Positions 24,396 through 33,415 of a stretch of DNA of 64,000 nucleotides are shown here, piece after piece; positions within the stretch are counted from its first letter, which is position 1, and every line of letters begins with the position of its first letter. The translations under genes were made by a program, and so were the position numbers. Source of the DNA: JAWXTK01 sp044433645 (GTDB lineage Bacteria > Bacteroidota > Bacteroidia > Bacteroidales > Rikenellaceae); the NCBI GenBank assembly GCA_044433645.1, contig JAWXTK010000009.1:1-64000 (forward strand). The letters run 5' to 3'. Below the pieces are notes generated by a model. It was given only the letters and a program-made list of their open reading frames with translations. It was not told where the DNA came from and searched no databases.

Positions 24396-26267
24396 TTATC
24401 TTCCAAAGTATATTAGAAGTACATTTATATCAGAAGGATTAACACCTGGAATCCTTGACGCTTGCCCTATTGTTTTAGGTTTTATCTTAGTTAATTTTTG
24501 TCGTGCCTCAATAGTTATAGAATTTAAAGAGTTATAATCAAAATCATCACGTATTTTTATGTTCTCTAAACGTGCTAATTTATCTGCTACTCCGCGCTCT
24601 CTTTCTATATAACCTTGGTACTTAATTTGAATTTCTACTTCCTCAAATATTTCATCCGTAAAGTTTTTATTAGAAATAAACTCTCGTAATGCTGAAATAT
24701 TTTCAATTAAGCCTTTTATTGTAATATTATTTCTTAAAATCACATCATAAAGCTTCTTTTTTTGTAGAAGAGGTGAAGAATTTATTTGTTTTAAATACTC
24801 TGAAATTTCGCGTGGATCAACACTATACTCACGAGCAAAATTTATAAGCGATTCTATAAGTGATTTTTTTTCTAAGAAATCTTCGTATCTTTTACCTTTA
24901 ATTAAACCAATTTCGTGTGAACGTTCAGTTAATCTTAAATCGGCATTATCCTGGCGAAGCAAAATTCTATACTCTGCCCTACTTGTAAACATTCGATAAG
25001 GCTCGTCAACTCCCTTAGTTACTAAGTCGTCAATCAACACTCCAATATAAGCTTCGTCACGTTTAAGAATAAAAGGTTCTAGATTATTAATTTTTAGGTG
25101 AGCATTTATCCCTGCCATCATACCTTGGGCATCAGCTTCCTCGTAACCCGTAGTTCCATTAATTTGACCTGCAAAATATAGGTTAGAAATTAACTTTGTT
25201 TCTAGTGTATGGTAAAGTTGTGTTGGTGGAAAATAATCATATTCGATAGCATAACCAGGGCGATAAAGATTTATATTCTCAAAACCTTTGATTTTCTCAA
25301 GTGCAGCAAATTGTATTTGCCAAGGCAGTGATGATGAAAATCCATTTAGGTAATATTCATGCGTGTCCCTACCCTCGGGTTCTAAAAATAATTGGTGAAT
25401 ATCTTTATCTGCAAAAGTGCGAAGTTTATCTTCAATGCTCGGACAATAGCGTGGACCAACACCTTTAATTATACCATTAAAAAGTGGTGAATCATCAAAT
25501 CCAGTGCGTAAAGTATCATGAACTTCAAGCGATGTATAAACCAAATAACAAGGCATTTGCTCTTTAACTGGCTCAATATCAGTGCTATAAGAGAACTTAC
25601 AAGGCACTTCATCACCATATTGAGGCTCCATAACACTAAAATCTAGGCTACGAGCATCTATCCTAGCTGGTGTGCCCGTTTTCATACGACCAACCTCAAA
25701 ACCTAAAGATTCTAATTGCTCTGAAAGTCCATAAGATGCAGCATCACCAGAGCGCCCTCCAACCGTGTTATTGCGCCCTACGTGCATTAATCCATTAAGA
25801 AAGGTGCCGTTAGTTAAAACCACAGCTTTAGCCTTAAATTCGACCCCTAAATTAGTTTTTATGCCCACTACCCTATCCTCTTCTATGATAAGGCCACAAA
25901 CTGAGTCTTGCCATATCTGAAGATTATCTGTATTTTCGAGCGTGTAACGCCATAACTCGCTGAATTTAGCTTTGTCGCATTGAGCTCGTGGACTCCACAT
26001 TGCAGCTCCTTTTGAGCGATTTAGCATACGAAACTGTATGGTTGTTTTGTCGGTAATAATACCCATATAGCCTCCCATAGCATCAATTTCGCGCACAATT
26101 TGACCTTTAGCCACTCCCCCAACAGCTGGGTTACATGACATCTGTGCAAACTTTGTCATATCCATCGTCACAAGCAAAGTTCTTGAGCCAAGGTTGGCAG
26201 CAGCAGCAGCAGCCTCACAACCTGCGTGACCTGCTCCAACTACTATTATATCGTAATCTAATTTCAT
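24396..26267 (-). CDS. mnmG: tRNA uridine-5-carboxymethylaminomethyl modification enzyme MnmG (GidA)
   Basis: A 623-residue FAD enzyme that, with MnmE, modifies U34 of several tRNAs. The FAD-binding motif is at the N-terminus (IIVVGAGHAGCEAAAAAANLG), followed by MSCNPAVGGVAKGQIVREID, GRSGDAASYGL, GYAIEYDYFPPTQLYHTLE and FAGQINGTTGYEEADAQG. The C-terminal helical part binds MnmE and tRNA. The start overlaps ybeY by 4 bp. gidA is named for proximity to oriC in E. coli, relevant to the candidate origin 3 kb away. mnmE is not in the window. Confidence 0.97.
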   Translation of the reverse strand: MKLDYDIIVVGAGHAGCEAAAAAANLGSRTLLVTMDMTKFAQMSCNPAVGGVAKGQIVREIDAMGGYMGIITDKTTIQFRMLNRSKGAAMWSPRAQCDKAKFSELWRYTLENTDNLQIWQDSVCGLIIEEDRVVGIKTNLGVEFKAKAVVLTNGTFLNGLMHVGRNNTVGGRSGDAASYGLSEQLESLGFEVGRMKTGTPARIDARSLDFSVMEPQYGDEVPCKFSYSTDIEPVKEQMPCYLVYTSLEVHDTLRTGFDDSPLFNGIIKGVGPRYCPSIEDKLRTFADKDIHQLFLEPEGRDTHEYYLNGFSSSLPWQIQFAALEKIKGFENINLYRPGYAIEYDYFPPTQLYHTLETKLISNLYFAGQINGTTGYEEADAQGMMAGINAHLKINNLEPFILKRDEAYIGVLIDDLVTKGVDEPYRMFTSRAEYRILLRQDNADLRLTERSHEIGLIKGKRYEDFLEKKSLIESLINFAREYSVDPREISEYLKQINSSPLLQKKKLYDVILRNNITIKGLIENISALREFISNKNFTDEIFEEVEIQIKYQGYIERERGVADKLARLENIKIRDDFDYNSLNSITIEARQKLTKIKPKTIGQASRIPGVNPSDINVLLIYFGR

Positions 26268-26686
26268 AATTTAGAAAAATAATCTAAGTAAAAATTCTCT
26301 TTCTCGCGCATTATTTTCGCCTCACCATCACTCTTATCCTTATACCCACACAAGTGAAGTGCGCCGTGAATAACAACCCTTAGCATCTCGTTTTGCTCGG
26401 TGCTATTAAACTCCCTGGCGTTATCCTCAACGGTCTGAAAACTTATAAAAACATCGCCTGAGACTAACTTTTCTTCGCGGTAATCAAAAGTAATCACGTC
26501 GGTTAAGTAGTCATGCTGAAGGTACTGTTTGTTTATCTCTAGTAGGTCAGCATCAGGGCATATAATATAGTCTATATTACCTAAGATAAAACCCTCATTA
26601 TCAATAATATAGCTTATTGTTTTGCGAGTTTTTTGTTTATCCTTTAGTTTGTAATCAGTGTTTTGGGTATAAAAATTTATTTTCAT
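26264..26686 (-). CDS. ybeY: Endoribonuclease YbeY
   Basis: A 140-residue single-domain metalloprotein acting in 16S rRNA 3'-end maturation and ribosome quality control. The metal motif reads HGALHLCGYKDKS (about residues 110-122). The first two His are present but the usual GxDH third His is replaced by KDK, a change I recall in other Bacteroidota YbeY proteins. It lies between the EnvC-like gene and mnmG with 4-bp overlaps. Confidence 0.92.
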   Translation of the reverse strand: MKINFYTQNTDYKLKDKQKTRKTISYIIDNEGFILGNIDYIICPDADLLEINKQYLQHDYLTDVITFDYREEKLVSGDVFISFQTVEDNAREFNSTEQNEMLRVVIHGALHLCGYKDKSDGEAKIMREKENFYLDYFSKL

Positions 26687-27870
26687 CGTCTAAGCCAACT
26701 TGTTGGGTTAAGATTAGTTGTTTCTTTCCATATTTCAAAGTGAAGCATGCAATCATCTGAGTTGTCGCTGTCGGCAATCTTGCCAAGGATTTGATTAATG
26801 CTTACTTTATCGCCGTTTTTAACGTCCACAGAGGCTAGATTAGAGTAAACTGTTATGTAGTTACCATGGCGCACCATAACGTTGTTATTTAATCCCTTAA
26901 AGAAGAAAACACGCGTAACAACACCTTCAAACACGCAGTGAACACTAGCTCCTCTTTCGCCCGAGATGTTTATACCTTTATTATTAACCGTAAGTCCTTT
27001 TTGAGTTGGGTGAGCGTGCACTCCAAAAGCATCAGTTATCACCCCACCCCTTAATGGATAAGGTAATTTTCCTTTGTTTTGGCCAAATTCTCCGGTTAAT
27101 TTTATGTCAATTTGTTTTTCGGCCTCACTTTGTTTAAGGCTTCTTTCTTTGGCTTTACGGGCTTCTTCGGCTATTATTTTTTGAATTTGTGCTTGCGCTT
27201 GCTGAATTTGCGCTTGCTGAGCCTTTACTTGTTTTGAAATTTTGCTTGCTGATGATTTTAGTGTTGCTGCATTTGATTTGTATTTGCGCTCATCATCGGC
27301 CATGTTGTTAAGCTCCTTGCCGTGCGAAGTTTTTAGCTCTGAAAGTTCTACTAATCGCTTATCTAAGGCTGTGATTTCTTTGCTCAGTGACACTGAAATA
27401 GAGTCAATTTTTATGGCTTTATCCTCTCTTAATTTATTGTAACGTTTCATAAACGATACTCTGCGTGTGACATCGTTAAAATCTTCAGCAGCGAATAAAA
27501 ACACCAAGAAATTATTTAATTTATAATTTTTATATGAGGTGTAAAGCAGTGCAGAATATTCCCCTTTTAGCTGTTTTATCTGCGTATGAAGGCTTGTTAT
27601 ATGCTTATTTTTTGCTGTTATATCTTGATTTACTATCTTGATTTGGCTTTGCAGAGAACTTATAATTTTTTTCCTGCTTGATATGCGTGATTGTATTAAT
27701 TTAAGCTGAGTTAGATTTAATTTTTGGTTTTTTTGATTGTTTTCTAGCAGCTTAGTATTGATTTTTATTTCTTGTTCAGCCTTAGAAATTTCTTTGCGCA
27801 AATCTTCTATGTTTTGTGCTAAAGTGCTAAAACATAATAAGTTAAAGAATATAATTAAAATAAATCTCAT
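26683..27870 (-). CDS. EnvC-like murein hydrolase activator (degenerate LytM domain)
   Basis: A 395-residue exported protein: signal peptide (FILIIFFNLLCFSTLAQ), a long coiled coil at about 18-250 (two helical regions rich in K/Q/E, including repeats of QAQIQ), then a C-terminal M23/LytM fold at about 270-395 (GVITDAFGVHAHPTQKG, MLHFEIWKE). The usual metal-binding HxGxD is replaced by HPTQKGLTVNNKGINI, so it is probably not a peptidase but an amidase activator in cell separation, as for EnvC. It overlaps ybeY by 4 bp and the TPR gene by 1 bp. Confidence 0.88.
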   Translation of the reverse strand: MRFILIIFFNLLCFSTLAQNIEDLRKEISKAEQEIKINTKLLENNQKNQKLNLTQLKLIQSRISSRKKIISSLQSQIKIVNQDITAKNKHITSLHTQIKQLKGEYSALLYTSYKNYKLNNFLVFLFAAEDFNDVTRRVSFMKRYNKLREDKAIKIDSISVSLSKEITALDKRLVELSELKTSHGKELNNMADDERKYKSNAATLKSSASKISKQVKAQQAQIQQAQAQIQKIIAEEARKAKERSLKQSEAEKQIDIKLTGEFGQNKGKLPYPLRGGVITDAFGVHAHPTQKGLTVNNKGINISGERGASVHCVFEGVVTRVFFFKGLNNNVMVRHGNYITVYSNLASVDVKNGDKVSINQILGKIADSDNSDDCMLHFEIWKETTNLNPTSWLRR

Positions 27871-29603
27871 TATTTCTTTTGAATTTTATTGATTCTTTTC
27901 TCTATTTCTTTGCCCTCAGCGCCCTTCTCTAGAGCTTTTTGCCAATACATGGTTGCTGTGATATAATCGCCCAGCGCGTATAAAATATCGCCATAGTGAA
28001 GTAGTAGTTCCATGCTACGATTATTGTCTAAAAACAGTGCGCGCTGCATTATGGTCTTAGCCTCAGCGTAATTGCCAAGTGTGTAGAGTGCCCATGCCCA
28101 TGTATCCAAAAAAGTTGGGCTGTTTTCTTCTAATTTATTGGCTTTCTCGGCTAGTTGCAAAGCTGTTTTAAAACCTTTCTTTTGGTCTTTTTCGGTGACC
28201 AGAAAATAAGCGTAATTGTTTAATACTAGAGCATTATTTTCGTCTAATTTAATAGACAACTTATAGTATTTCTCGGCCTCAGACTTATCTTTTTTATTGT
28301 AAACAGCATCGCCCATCATGCCGTAAATCACGCTTTTTACAGAGTCACTTTCAGCGTATTCAATAGCTTTGGCGTAAACTTTCACAGCTTGGTCAGCTTT
28401 CTTTAAATACGTAAGGCTTGCACCCATAGCTATGTAGACGTTGGCATCTTTACTGCCATCAACAAGTGCTAGATTAGTGTATTTTTCAACTGAATCTGCC
28501 CTTTGTAAGTAAGATTCTAGTGAGATTATATTGTTGACTATTGAAAAGTGAGATGTGCTATCTCCTAAATTTGACTTATAAAAATCAAGTGCTTCCTCTA
28601 ATCTTCGTCCAAAAATAAGGTGCTCGGCCTTAAGCTCTACTGCTAAATATTCTTTAGGATTTGCGATCAGCAAAGAGTTGATTAAATTGCCAATAGTAGC
28701 ATAATTATTCTTATAAAATTGTTTGTTAGAGGTGTACTCCTCCATCATTTTTAGCTTGATTGCTAGGTTTATATTTTTGTTTAAAAATATTCTTTGAAGT
28801 GTTTTAACTTGGTTTTTGCTGTCTTTATTAACCTTGTAAAATTGATGTAATGATATTAGCGTCTCTGCGTGCAAAGGATTGATTTCCAATACTTTATTAT
28901 AGTATTCGAGAGCGCTTAAATTTTGTTCGGTAGCAGCATATAACTCGGCTAGCAACAACAGATTTTCGGTGTTAAAAGGATACTCCTGGGCTAGGGTTAT
29001 GCTTTCTTCTATGGCCTTGCTAATTTGGTTGGTTTGAATTAAAAGTTGGCGCTTGAAACTTGATAACTCCTCTATCCTACCGAATTTTTCTTCGGCACTA
29101 TTTAGTACTTTTATAGCTTCTAGACTTTGATTTTCTTGGTGATAAATCGCAGCTAAAAGTCTGTAATAATTAGCGTCTTGAGGCACTAATTTTACTAATT
29201 CTTGATACAGCCCAAGTGCCTCAGAATATAGCTGATTCATTAAAAGCAGCCTGCCAAATTGGTCTTTAAACCACAGATTTTCGCTATCTAATCGAGTTGC
29301 CCTGCGAGCGTACTTAAGAGCTGTTTTTTGATCAGTTTCTATTAGGTTTTCTGCTGCGTAATAATAAGCTGCTGCCGACAGAGAATCAACTTTAATTGCC
29401 TGATTAAAAAGAGCTTGCGCTGCCTCCTGGTTGTCGTAAAGCGATATGTTTTTAATACCCTCAGTTATGTAAAATTCTACTGGTTTTTCTTCTTTTACTT
29501 CAAGTTTTTTGGCCATATTTTTCTCGCCCAAGCGCGTGAGTATTCCACATGAACTTAGAGTGCAAATCAAAAAAAGAAGTGTTGCAGAGAATTTTAACTT
29601 CAT
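27870..29603 (-). CDS. TPR-repeat lipoprotein
   Basis: A 577-residue lipoprotein: signal LFLICTLSSCGIL (Cys at about residue 19), then tandem tetratricopeptide repeats across almost the whole length (for example AAAYYYAAENLIETDQKTAL, LSALEYYNKVLEINPLHAET, VYNKKDKSEAEKYYKLSIKL). It should be a periplasm-facing scaffold anchored in a membrane. The family is widespread in Bacteroidota upstream of the EnvC-like gene, suggesting a shared envelope role, but no function is established. First gene of the TPR-EnvC-YbeY-MnmG unit. Confidence 0.85.
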   Translation of the reverse strand: MKLKFSATLLFLICTLSSCGILTRLGEKNMAKKLEVKEEKPVEFYITEGIKNISLYDNQEAAQALFNQAIKVDSLSAAAYYYAAENLIETDQKTALKYARRATRLDSENLWFKDQFGRLLLMNQLYSEALGLYQELVKLVPQDANYYRLLAAIYHQENQSLEAIKVLNSAEEKFGRIEELSSFKRQLLIQTNQISKAIEESITLAQEYPFNTENLLLLAELYAATEQNLSALEYYNKVLEINPLHAETLISLHQFYKVNKDSKNQVKTLQRIFLNKNINLAIKLKMMEEYTSNKQFYKNNYATIGNLINSLLIANPKEYLAVELKAEHLIFGRRLEEALDFYKSNLGDSTSHFSIVNNIISLESYLQRADSVEKYTNLALVDGSKDANVYIAMGASLTYLKKADQAVKVYAKAIEYAESDSVKSVIYGMMGDAVYNKKDKSEAEKYYKLSIKLDENNALVLNNYAYFLVTEKDQKKGFKTALQLAEKANKLEENSPTFLDTWAWALYTLGNYAEAKTIMQRALFLDNNRSMELLLHYGDILYALGDYITATMYWQKALEKGAEGKEIEKRINKIQKK

Positions 29604-29618
29604 AGGTTTTACAAGTTA

Positions 29619-30644
29619 TTAAAGCACGCTTTCAAATTGCTCTAAAAAGCGAACGTCATTTTCAAAATATAGTCTTAGGTCTTTAACCCCGTATTTAAGC
29701 ATAGCTATACGCTCAACTCCCATACCAAAGGCGAAACCACTATATTTTTTGCTGTCTATTCCACATGATTCCAACACATTAGGGTCTACCATACCACAAC
29801 CCATAATCTCTAACCAACCTGTGCCTTTACATACGTTACAGCCCTTGCCACCACACAAATTACATGATACATCAACCTCGGCCGATGGTTCAGTAAATGG
29901 GAAGTAAGATGGTCTCATTCTAATAGTTGCGCTCTCGCCAAAACATTCCTTAGCAAAGTACAAAATAGATTGTTTCATGTCGGCAAACGACACGTTTTCG
30001 TCTATGTAAAGACCTTCGATTTGGTGGAAAATACAGTGAGCACGGTAAGAAATTGCCTCGTTACGGAACACACGTCCTGGGCAAATCACACGTATAGGTG
30101 GCTTTTGAGTCTCCATAGTACGCACCTGAATAGAACTTGTGTGAGTACGAAGCAGGATATCAGGAGTTTTTTCTATAAAGAAGGTATCTTGCATATCACG
30201 CGCAGGGTGCTCAGGTGGGAAATTTAGTGCCGAGAACACGTGCCAATCATCTTCAATCTCAGGACCTTCTGCAACGGTGTAACCTAGGCGCGAGAAAATT
30301 TCAACGATATTATTTTTAACCACAGAAATAGGGTGGCGTGTGCCTAATTTTTCTTCGCTTGCTGGGCGAGTCATATCAATTTCTGAGGCTGCAGGCGCAG
30401 AAGATTGATTTTCTAATTTCTCTTTTAGAGCGTTGATTCTTTCGAGTGCACTAGTTTTCAGCATATTGATTTTTTGCCCTAGTTCACGTTTAACTTCTGG
30501 GGCAACTCTTTTGAAATCTTCAAGTATTTCATTCAATTCTCCCTTCTTTCCAAGTATCTTGATACGGAAATCTTCCACTTCAGATAGTGCTTTAGGGCTA
30601 AAATCTTCTACTTTTTGAATAAGTTGGTTAATTTTGTCTATCAT
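29619..30644 (-). CDS. pheS: Phenylalanyl-tRNA synthetase alpha subunit
   Basis: A 341-residue class II synthetase subunit forming alpha2beta2 with PheT (not in window). An N-terminal coiled coil (about 1-85) binds tRNA. Motif 2 is near residue 200 (RVFRNEAISYRAHCIFHQIEG) and motif 3 near 315 (GFAFGMGVERIAML). A C-x2-C-x4-C-x2-C insertion (CNLCGGKGCNVCKGTG, about 260-275) looks like a zinc knuckle and occurs in other Bacteroidota PheS. An in-frame start 24 codons upstream would lie beyond the promoter, so MIDKINQL at 30644 is chosen. Confidence 0.95.
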   Translation of the reverse strand: MIDKINQLIQKVEDFSPKALSEVEDFRIKILGKKGELNEILEDFKRVAPEVKRELGQKINMLKTSALERINALKEKLENQSSAPAASEIDMTRPASEEKLGTRHPISVVKNNIVEIFSRLGYTVAEGPEIEDDWHVFSALNFPPEHPARDMQDTFFIEKTPDILLRTHTSSIQVRTMETQKPPIRVICPGRVFRNEAISYRAHCIFHQIEGLYIDENVSFADMKQSILYFAKECFGESATIRMRPSYFPFTEPSAEVDVSCNLCGGKGCNVCKGTGWLEIMGCGMVDPNVLESCGIDSKKYSGFAFGMGVERIAMLKYGVKDLRLYFENDVRFLEQFESVL

Positions 30645-30683
30645 TTTTTGATATTTAATGCTTTTATATATACTTTTAACGAA

Positions 30684-30717
30684 CAAAGTTAAGAATAATT
30701 TGTATGAAATTAGCAAA
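30684..30717 (-). promoter_or_regulatory. Promoter of pheS
   Basis: On the minus strand TTTG (30717-30714), 22 bp, TAACTTTG (30691-30684). It lies about 40 nt before the pheS ATG and overlaps the 5' end of the divergent patatin gene. Confidence 0.6.
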
Positions 30718-33004
30718 AAATATATTTCTTGTAATTTTTTTATTGTTTTCTCTGCCTTTAAGTGCTCAAAAAGTTGGTTTGGTGCTTAGTGGAGGAGGAG
30801 CTAAAGGTCTATATCATATAGGTGTTATTAAGGCTTTAGAAGAAAATGGTATTCCTATCGACTATGTTTCGGGAACTTCTATGGGAGCTATCATAGGGGG
30901 CTTGTATGCTACGGGTATGACGCCAGAGAAAATGATGCAGGAATTTAGCTCAAACCAAGTTAAATATTGGATGTCGGGCAACATAGAGCCTAAATATGAA
31001 TATTACTTCAAGCGTATGCGTCGCGATGCTGCAATGCTAACGCTGAGGCTTGATCTTAATGCTAAGAAAAAAGATAAAATTGCTCATATTCCTTCCAATA
31101 TTATCCCTTCATCTCAACTAGATTTGGCTTTTGTAGAATATTTTTCATCGGCAGCAGCTGCTTGTGAGGGTGATTTTGACAGACTTTTTGTGCCGTTTCG
31201 CTGTGTTGCTACCGATTTCTTTAATCGCAAGGGGATAGTGTATAGTTCGGGCGATTTAAACCAAGCTGTGCGCGCTTCTATGACTTTGCCCATGGTGTTT
31301 AAGCCCATACGCACGGATTCTACTGTGCTTTACGACGGAGGTATGTTTAACAACTTCCCTTGGCAGGTGTTAGACGAGGATTTCAAACCTGATATTTTAA
31401 TTGGCAGCAAGTGTGTTGAGGGTAATCCTAATCCCGAAGACAACTCTGTTATTGACCAAGTTTTTGCGCTCACTACCATGATAAACACAGATTATGAACT
31501 GCGCGAGGGTAGTGATGATGTTATGATAGATAGAATCTTTACGGACGTAGGAATGTTGGATTTTAATAAGGTGCGTGAGATTGTGGACTTAGGTTACAAC
31601 GACACCATGGCTAAAATGGAGGAGATAAAAAGCAAAATATCGCGTAGAATCCCTGTTGATAGCTTGCAAGGTAAGCGAGATAGTTATATAGAGTCTCAGC
31701 CTGTGCTTAGTTTTAGTGATTACCACATAGGTAATCTTAGTGAAAAACAGTCTTCTTACGTTACGCGCCTGCTAAAAATCGACAAGGGCAATGAGCGTTT
31801 TACGATTAATCGTTTTCGCAGTGAGTACTTTAAAATCTTGTCAGAAGCAGAGATAGAGGCAGATTTCCCAGTTGTGGAATACAACCCTGTAACTAACACT
31901 TTTGACTTAAATATTAACATGAATACCAAGCCTAGTTTTAAGCTTATGATAGGGGGAAATATCTCATCTACGGCGCTTAATCAGGCCTATGTGGGGCTAG
32001 AGTATAAAACTATTTCTAATATTGCAACTAGTTATAACCTAGATGGTTATCTTAGTATGTTTTATTCTTCGGTATATCTTGGTTCTCGCATAGATTTCTT
32101 TATTAAGTACCCATTTTATTTCCAATATGGGGCTATGTATAATTATTACAACTACTTTAGAAGTGACTTCGGTTTACTGTCAAAATATAATGATTTAACC
32201 TATTCCAAGTCTCAAGATGCCTACCTTACAGCTGAGTTAGGAGCGCCTCTTAGCCTGCACTCGGTGGCTAACACAGTAATTCATGCTGGGATAAATCGTT
32301 ATGATTATTATCTTGATGAAAGTTATAGCGAAGTAGACACCATGGATAGGACAGATTTTAAATATATAGGCGTGGAGTTTAATATAGATAGAGGTCAGCA
32401 TAATTATAAAATTTATCCTACTAGAGGGGTGTCGCAACGCATATCACTAATGTATATCTATGGTAGAGAATATTTTGATTACGGGGGCTATGCTTATTCT
32501 TCTCTTGACGAGAAGTCGGCTATACGTCAATGGTTTGGCCTGCGTTTTAAGCGTGAGCAATATCTTGCCCTGCCTAAGATTAAGTGGTTTTCGTTTGGTT
32601 ATATGGTGGACTGCGTTCTCTCTTCTCACTATGATTTTTATAATGACTACGCTACCAAGCTTTCTTCACCTGCTTTTACACCAACTGCGCATAGCAAACT
32701 AGTATTTTTGAAGGAGTATAGGAGTTCTTCTTACCTTGGAGCTGGGGTGATGCCTATCTTTGAATTCGGCTCTAATTTTTATCTTAGAGCAGGGGCTTAT
32801 TTCTTCTTGCCTGACGATTATTCTCAGGTGGAACTAGGTGAGAAACAGCGTCTTAGGTATATATTTGATGCCTCGCTGGTTTATCAGACCATACTCGGGC
32901 CCGTGTCGCTTTCTGTGTCAAAATATGATGTCACAAGCAACAACTGGTTTATGAGTTTTAACTTTGGGTTTAGTATATTTAATCGTGGAGGCCTCTTCCA
33001 ATAA
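30704..33004 (+). CDS. Patatin-like phospholipase with outer-membrane barrel
   Basis: A 766-residue exported protein: signal peptide (VIFLLFSLPLSAQ), then a patatin domain (about 23-290) with oxyanion loop SGGGAKG, nucleophile GTSMGAIIGG and catalytic Asp in YDGGMFNNFPW. A POTRA-like linker (about 340-400) leads to a C-terminal region of alternating aromatic beta-strands ending in YDVTSNNWFMSFNFGFSIF, typical of a 16-strand Omp85/BamA-like barrel. This layout resembles PlpD-type (type Vd) proteins. It probably acts on phospholipids at the outer membrane; the domain may be exposed or kept in the periplasm. Confidence 0.9.
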   Translation: MKLAKNIFLVIFLLFSLPLSAQKVGLVLSGGGAKGLYHIGVIKALEENGIPIDYVSGTSMGAIIGGLYATGMTPEKMMQEFSSNQVKYWMSGNIEPKYEYYFKRMRRDAAMLTLRLDLNAKKKDKIAHIPSNIIPSSQLDLAFVEYFSSAAAACEGDFDRLFVPFRCVATDFFNRKGIVYSSGDLNQAVRASMTLPMVFKPIRTDSTVLYDGGMFNNFPWQVLDEDFKPDILIGSKCVEGNPNPEDNSVIDQVFALTTMINTDYELREGSDDVMIDRIFTDVGMLDFNKVREIVDLGYNDTMAKMEEIKSKISRRIPVDSLQGKRDSYIESQPVLSFSDYHIGNLSEKQSSYVTRLLKIDKGNERFTINRFRSEYFKILSEAEIEADFPVVEYNPVTNTFDLNINMNTKPSFKLMIGGNISSTALNQAYVGLEYKTISNIATSYNLDGYLSMFYSSVYLGSRIDFFIKYPFYFQYGAMYNYYNYFRSDFGLLSKYNDLTYSKSQDAYLTAELGAPLSLHSVANTVIHAGINRYDYYLDESYSEVDTMDRTDFKYIGVEFNIDRGQHNYKIYPTRGVSQRISLMYIYGREYFDYGGYAYSSLDEKSAIRQWFGLRFKREQYLALPKIKWFSFGYMVDCVLSSHYDFYNDYATKLSSPAFTPTAHSKLVFLKEYRSSSYLGAGVMPIFEFGSNFYLRAGAYFFLPDDYSQVELGEKQRLRYIFDASLVYQTILGPVSLSVSKYDVTSNNWFMSFNFGFSIFNRGGLFQ

Positions 33005-33127
33005 GCGAGACTAATAAGCATTCATCTGCTGCCTTCTAGCTTTTCATCATAATACTCACGTACGCTAAGGTACGTTCCGTTTATGCTGAAAATCAGAGCG
33101 TTGCAGCTAAATACTTATTAGCCTCGC
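33005..33127. repeat. Long imperfect palindromic element, copy 1
   Basis: It begins one base after the patatin stop. The outer arms GCGAGACTAATAAG (33005-33018) and CTTATTAGCCTCGC (33114-33127) match in 13 of 14 positions when inverted. Inner pairs include GCTGC/GCAGC, TTTTCA/TGAAAA and ACGTAC/GTACGT around a short centre. It would form a hairpin with arms of roughly 57 nt. The first 37 nt from 33011 recur exactly, inverted, at 48018-48054. Confidence 0.75.
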
Positions 33128-33284
33128 TTCGTGCGCATTGTTAAGCATTCACCTGGCTGCCTTCTAGCTTTTCATTATAATACTCACGTACGCTAAGGTA
33201 CGCTCCGTTTATGCTGAAAATCAGAGCGTTGCAGCTAAATACTTATTAGCCTCGCTTCGTGCGCATTGTTAAGCATTCATCTGG
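33015..33284. repeat. Tandem repeat, two copies of about 127 bp plus partial third
   Basis: Unit starts at TAAGCATTC: 33015, 33142 and 33270, so the periods are 127 and 128 bp. The two full copies are nearly identical, differing at a few sites (for example TTCATCATAAT versus TTCATTATAAT and GTACGTTCC versus GTACGCTCC). The third start runs about 15 nt before diverging. No coding capacity is evident. Confidence 0.9.
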
Positions 33285-33357
33285 CATTAGCATGCAGCTC
33301 TTTTCCCGTTGACATATTACGTGCTCACGGCGCACGGCCGGCATTAGCATGCAGCTC
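33283..33357. repeat. 18-bp direct repeat pair
   Basis: GGCATTAGCATGCAGCTC occurs exactly at 33283-33300 and 33340-33357, with a 39-bp GC-rich spacer. Each contains the palindromic GCATGC. It joins the third partial palindromic repeat to the topA terminator. Confidence 0.8.
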
Positions 33358-33377
33358 CTTGCCACTAGTGTATAAAA

Positions 33378-33406
33378 AAATGAGCGACTTATCTCGTCGC
33401 TCATTT
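33378..33406 (-). terminator. Intrinsic terminator of topA
   Basis: On the minus strand the stem AAATGAGCGAC pairs with GTCGCTCATTT (33406-33396 with 33388-33378), loop GAGATAA, then a run of T and TATAC. It lies 10 bp past the topA stop. Confidence 0.88.
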
Positions 33407-33415
33407 CTTATCTAA

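Noticed and set aside
33015..33284. CRISPR array
   Set aside because: The units are about 127 bp and nearly identical throughout with no variable spacers, and no cas genes are present.
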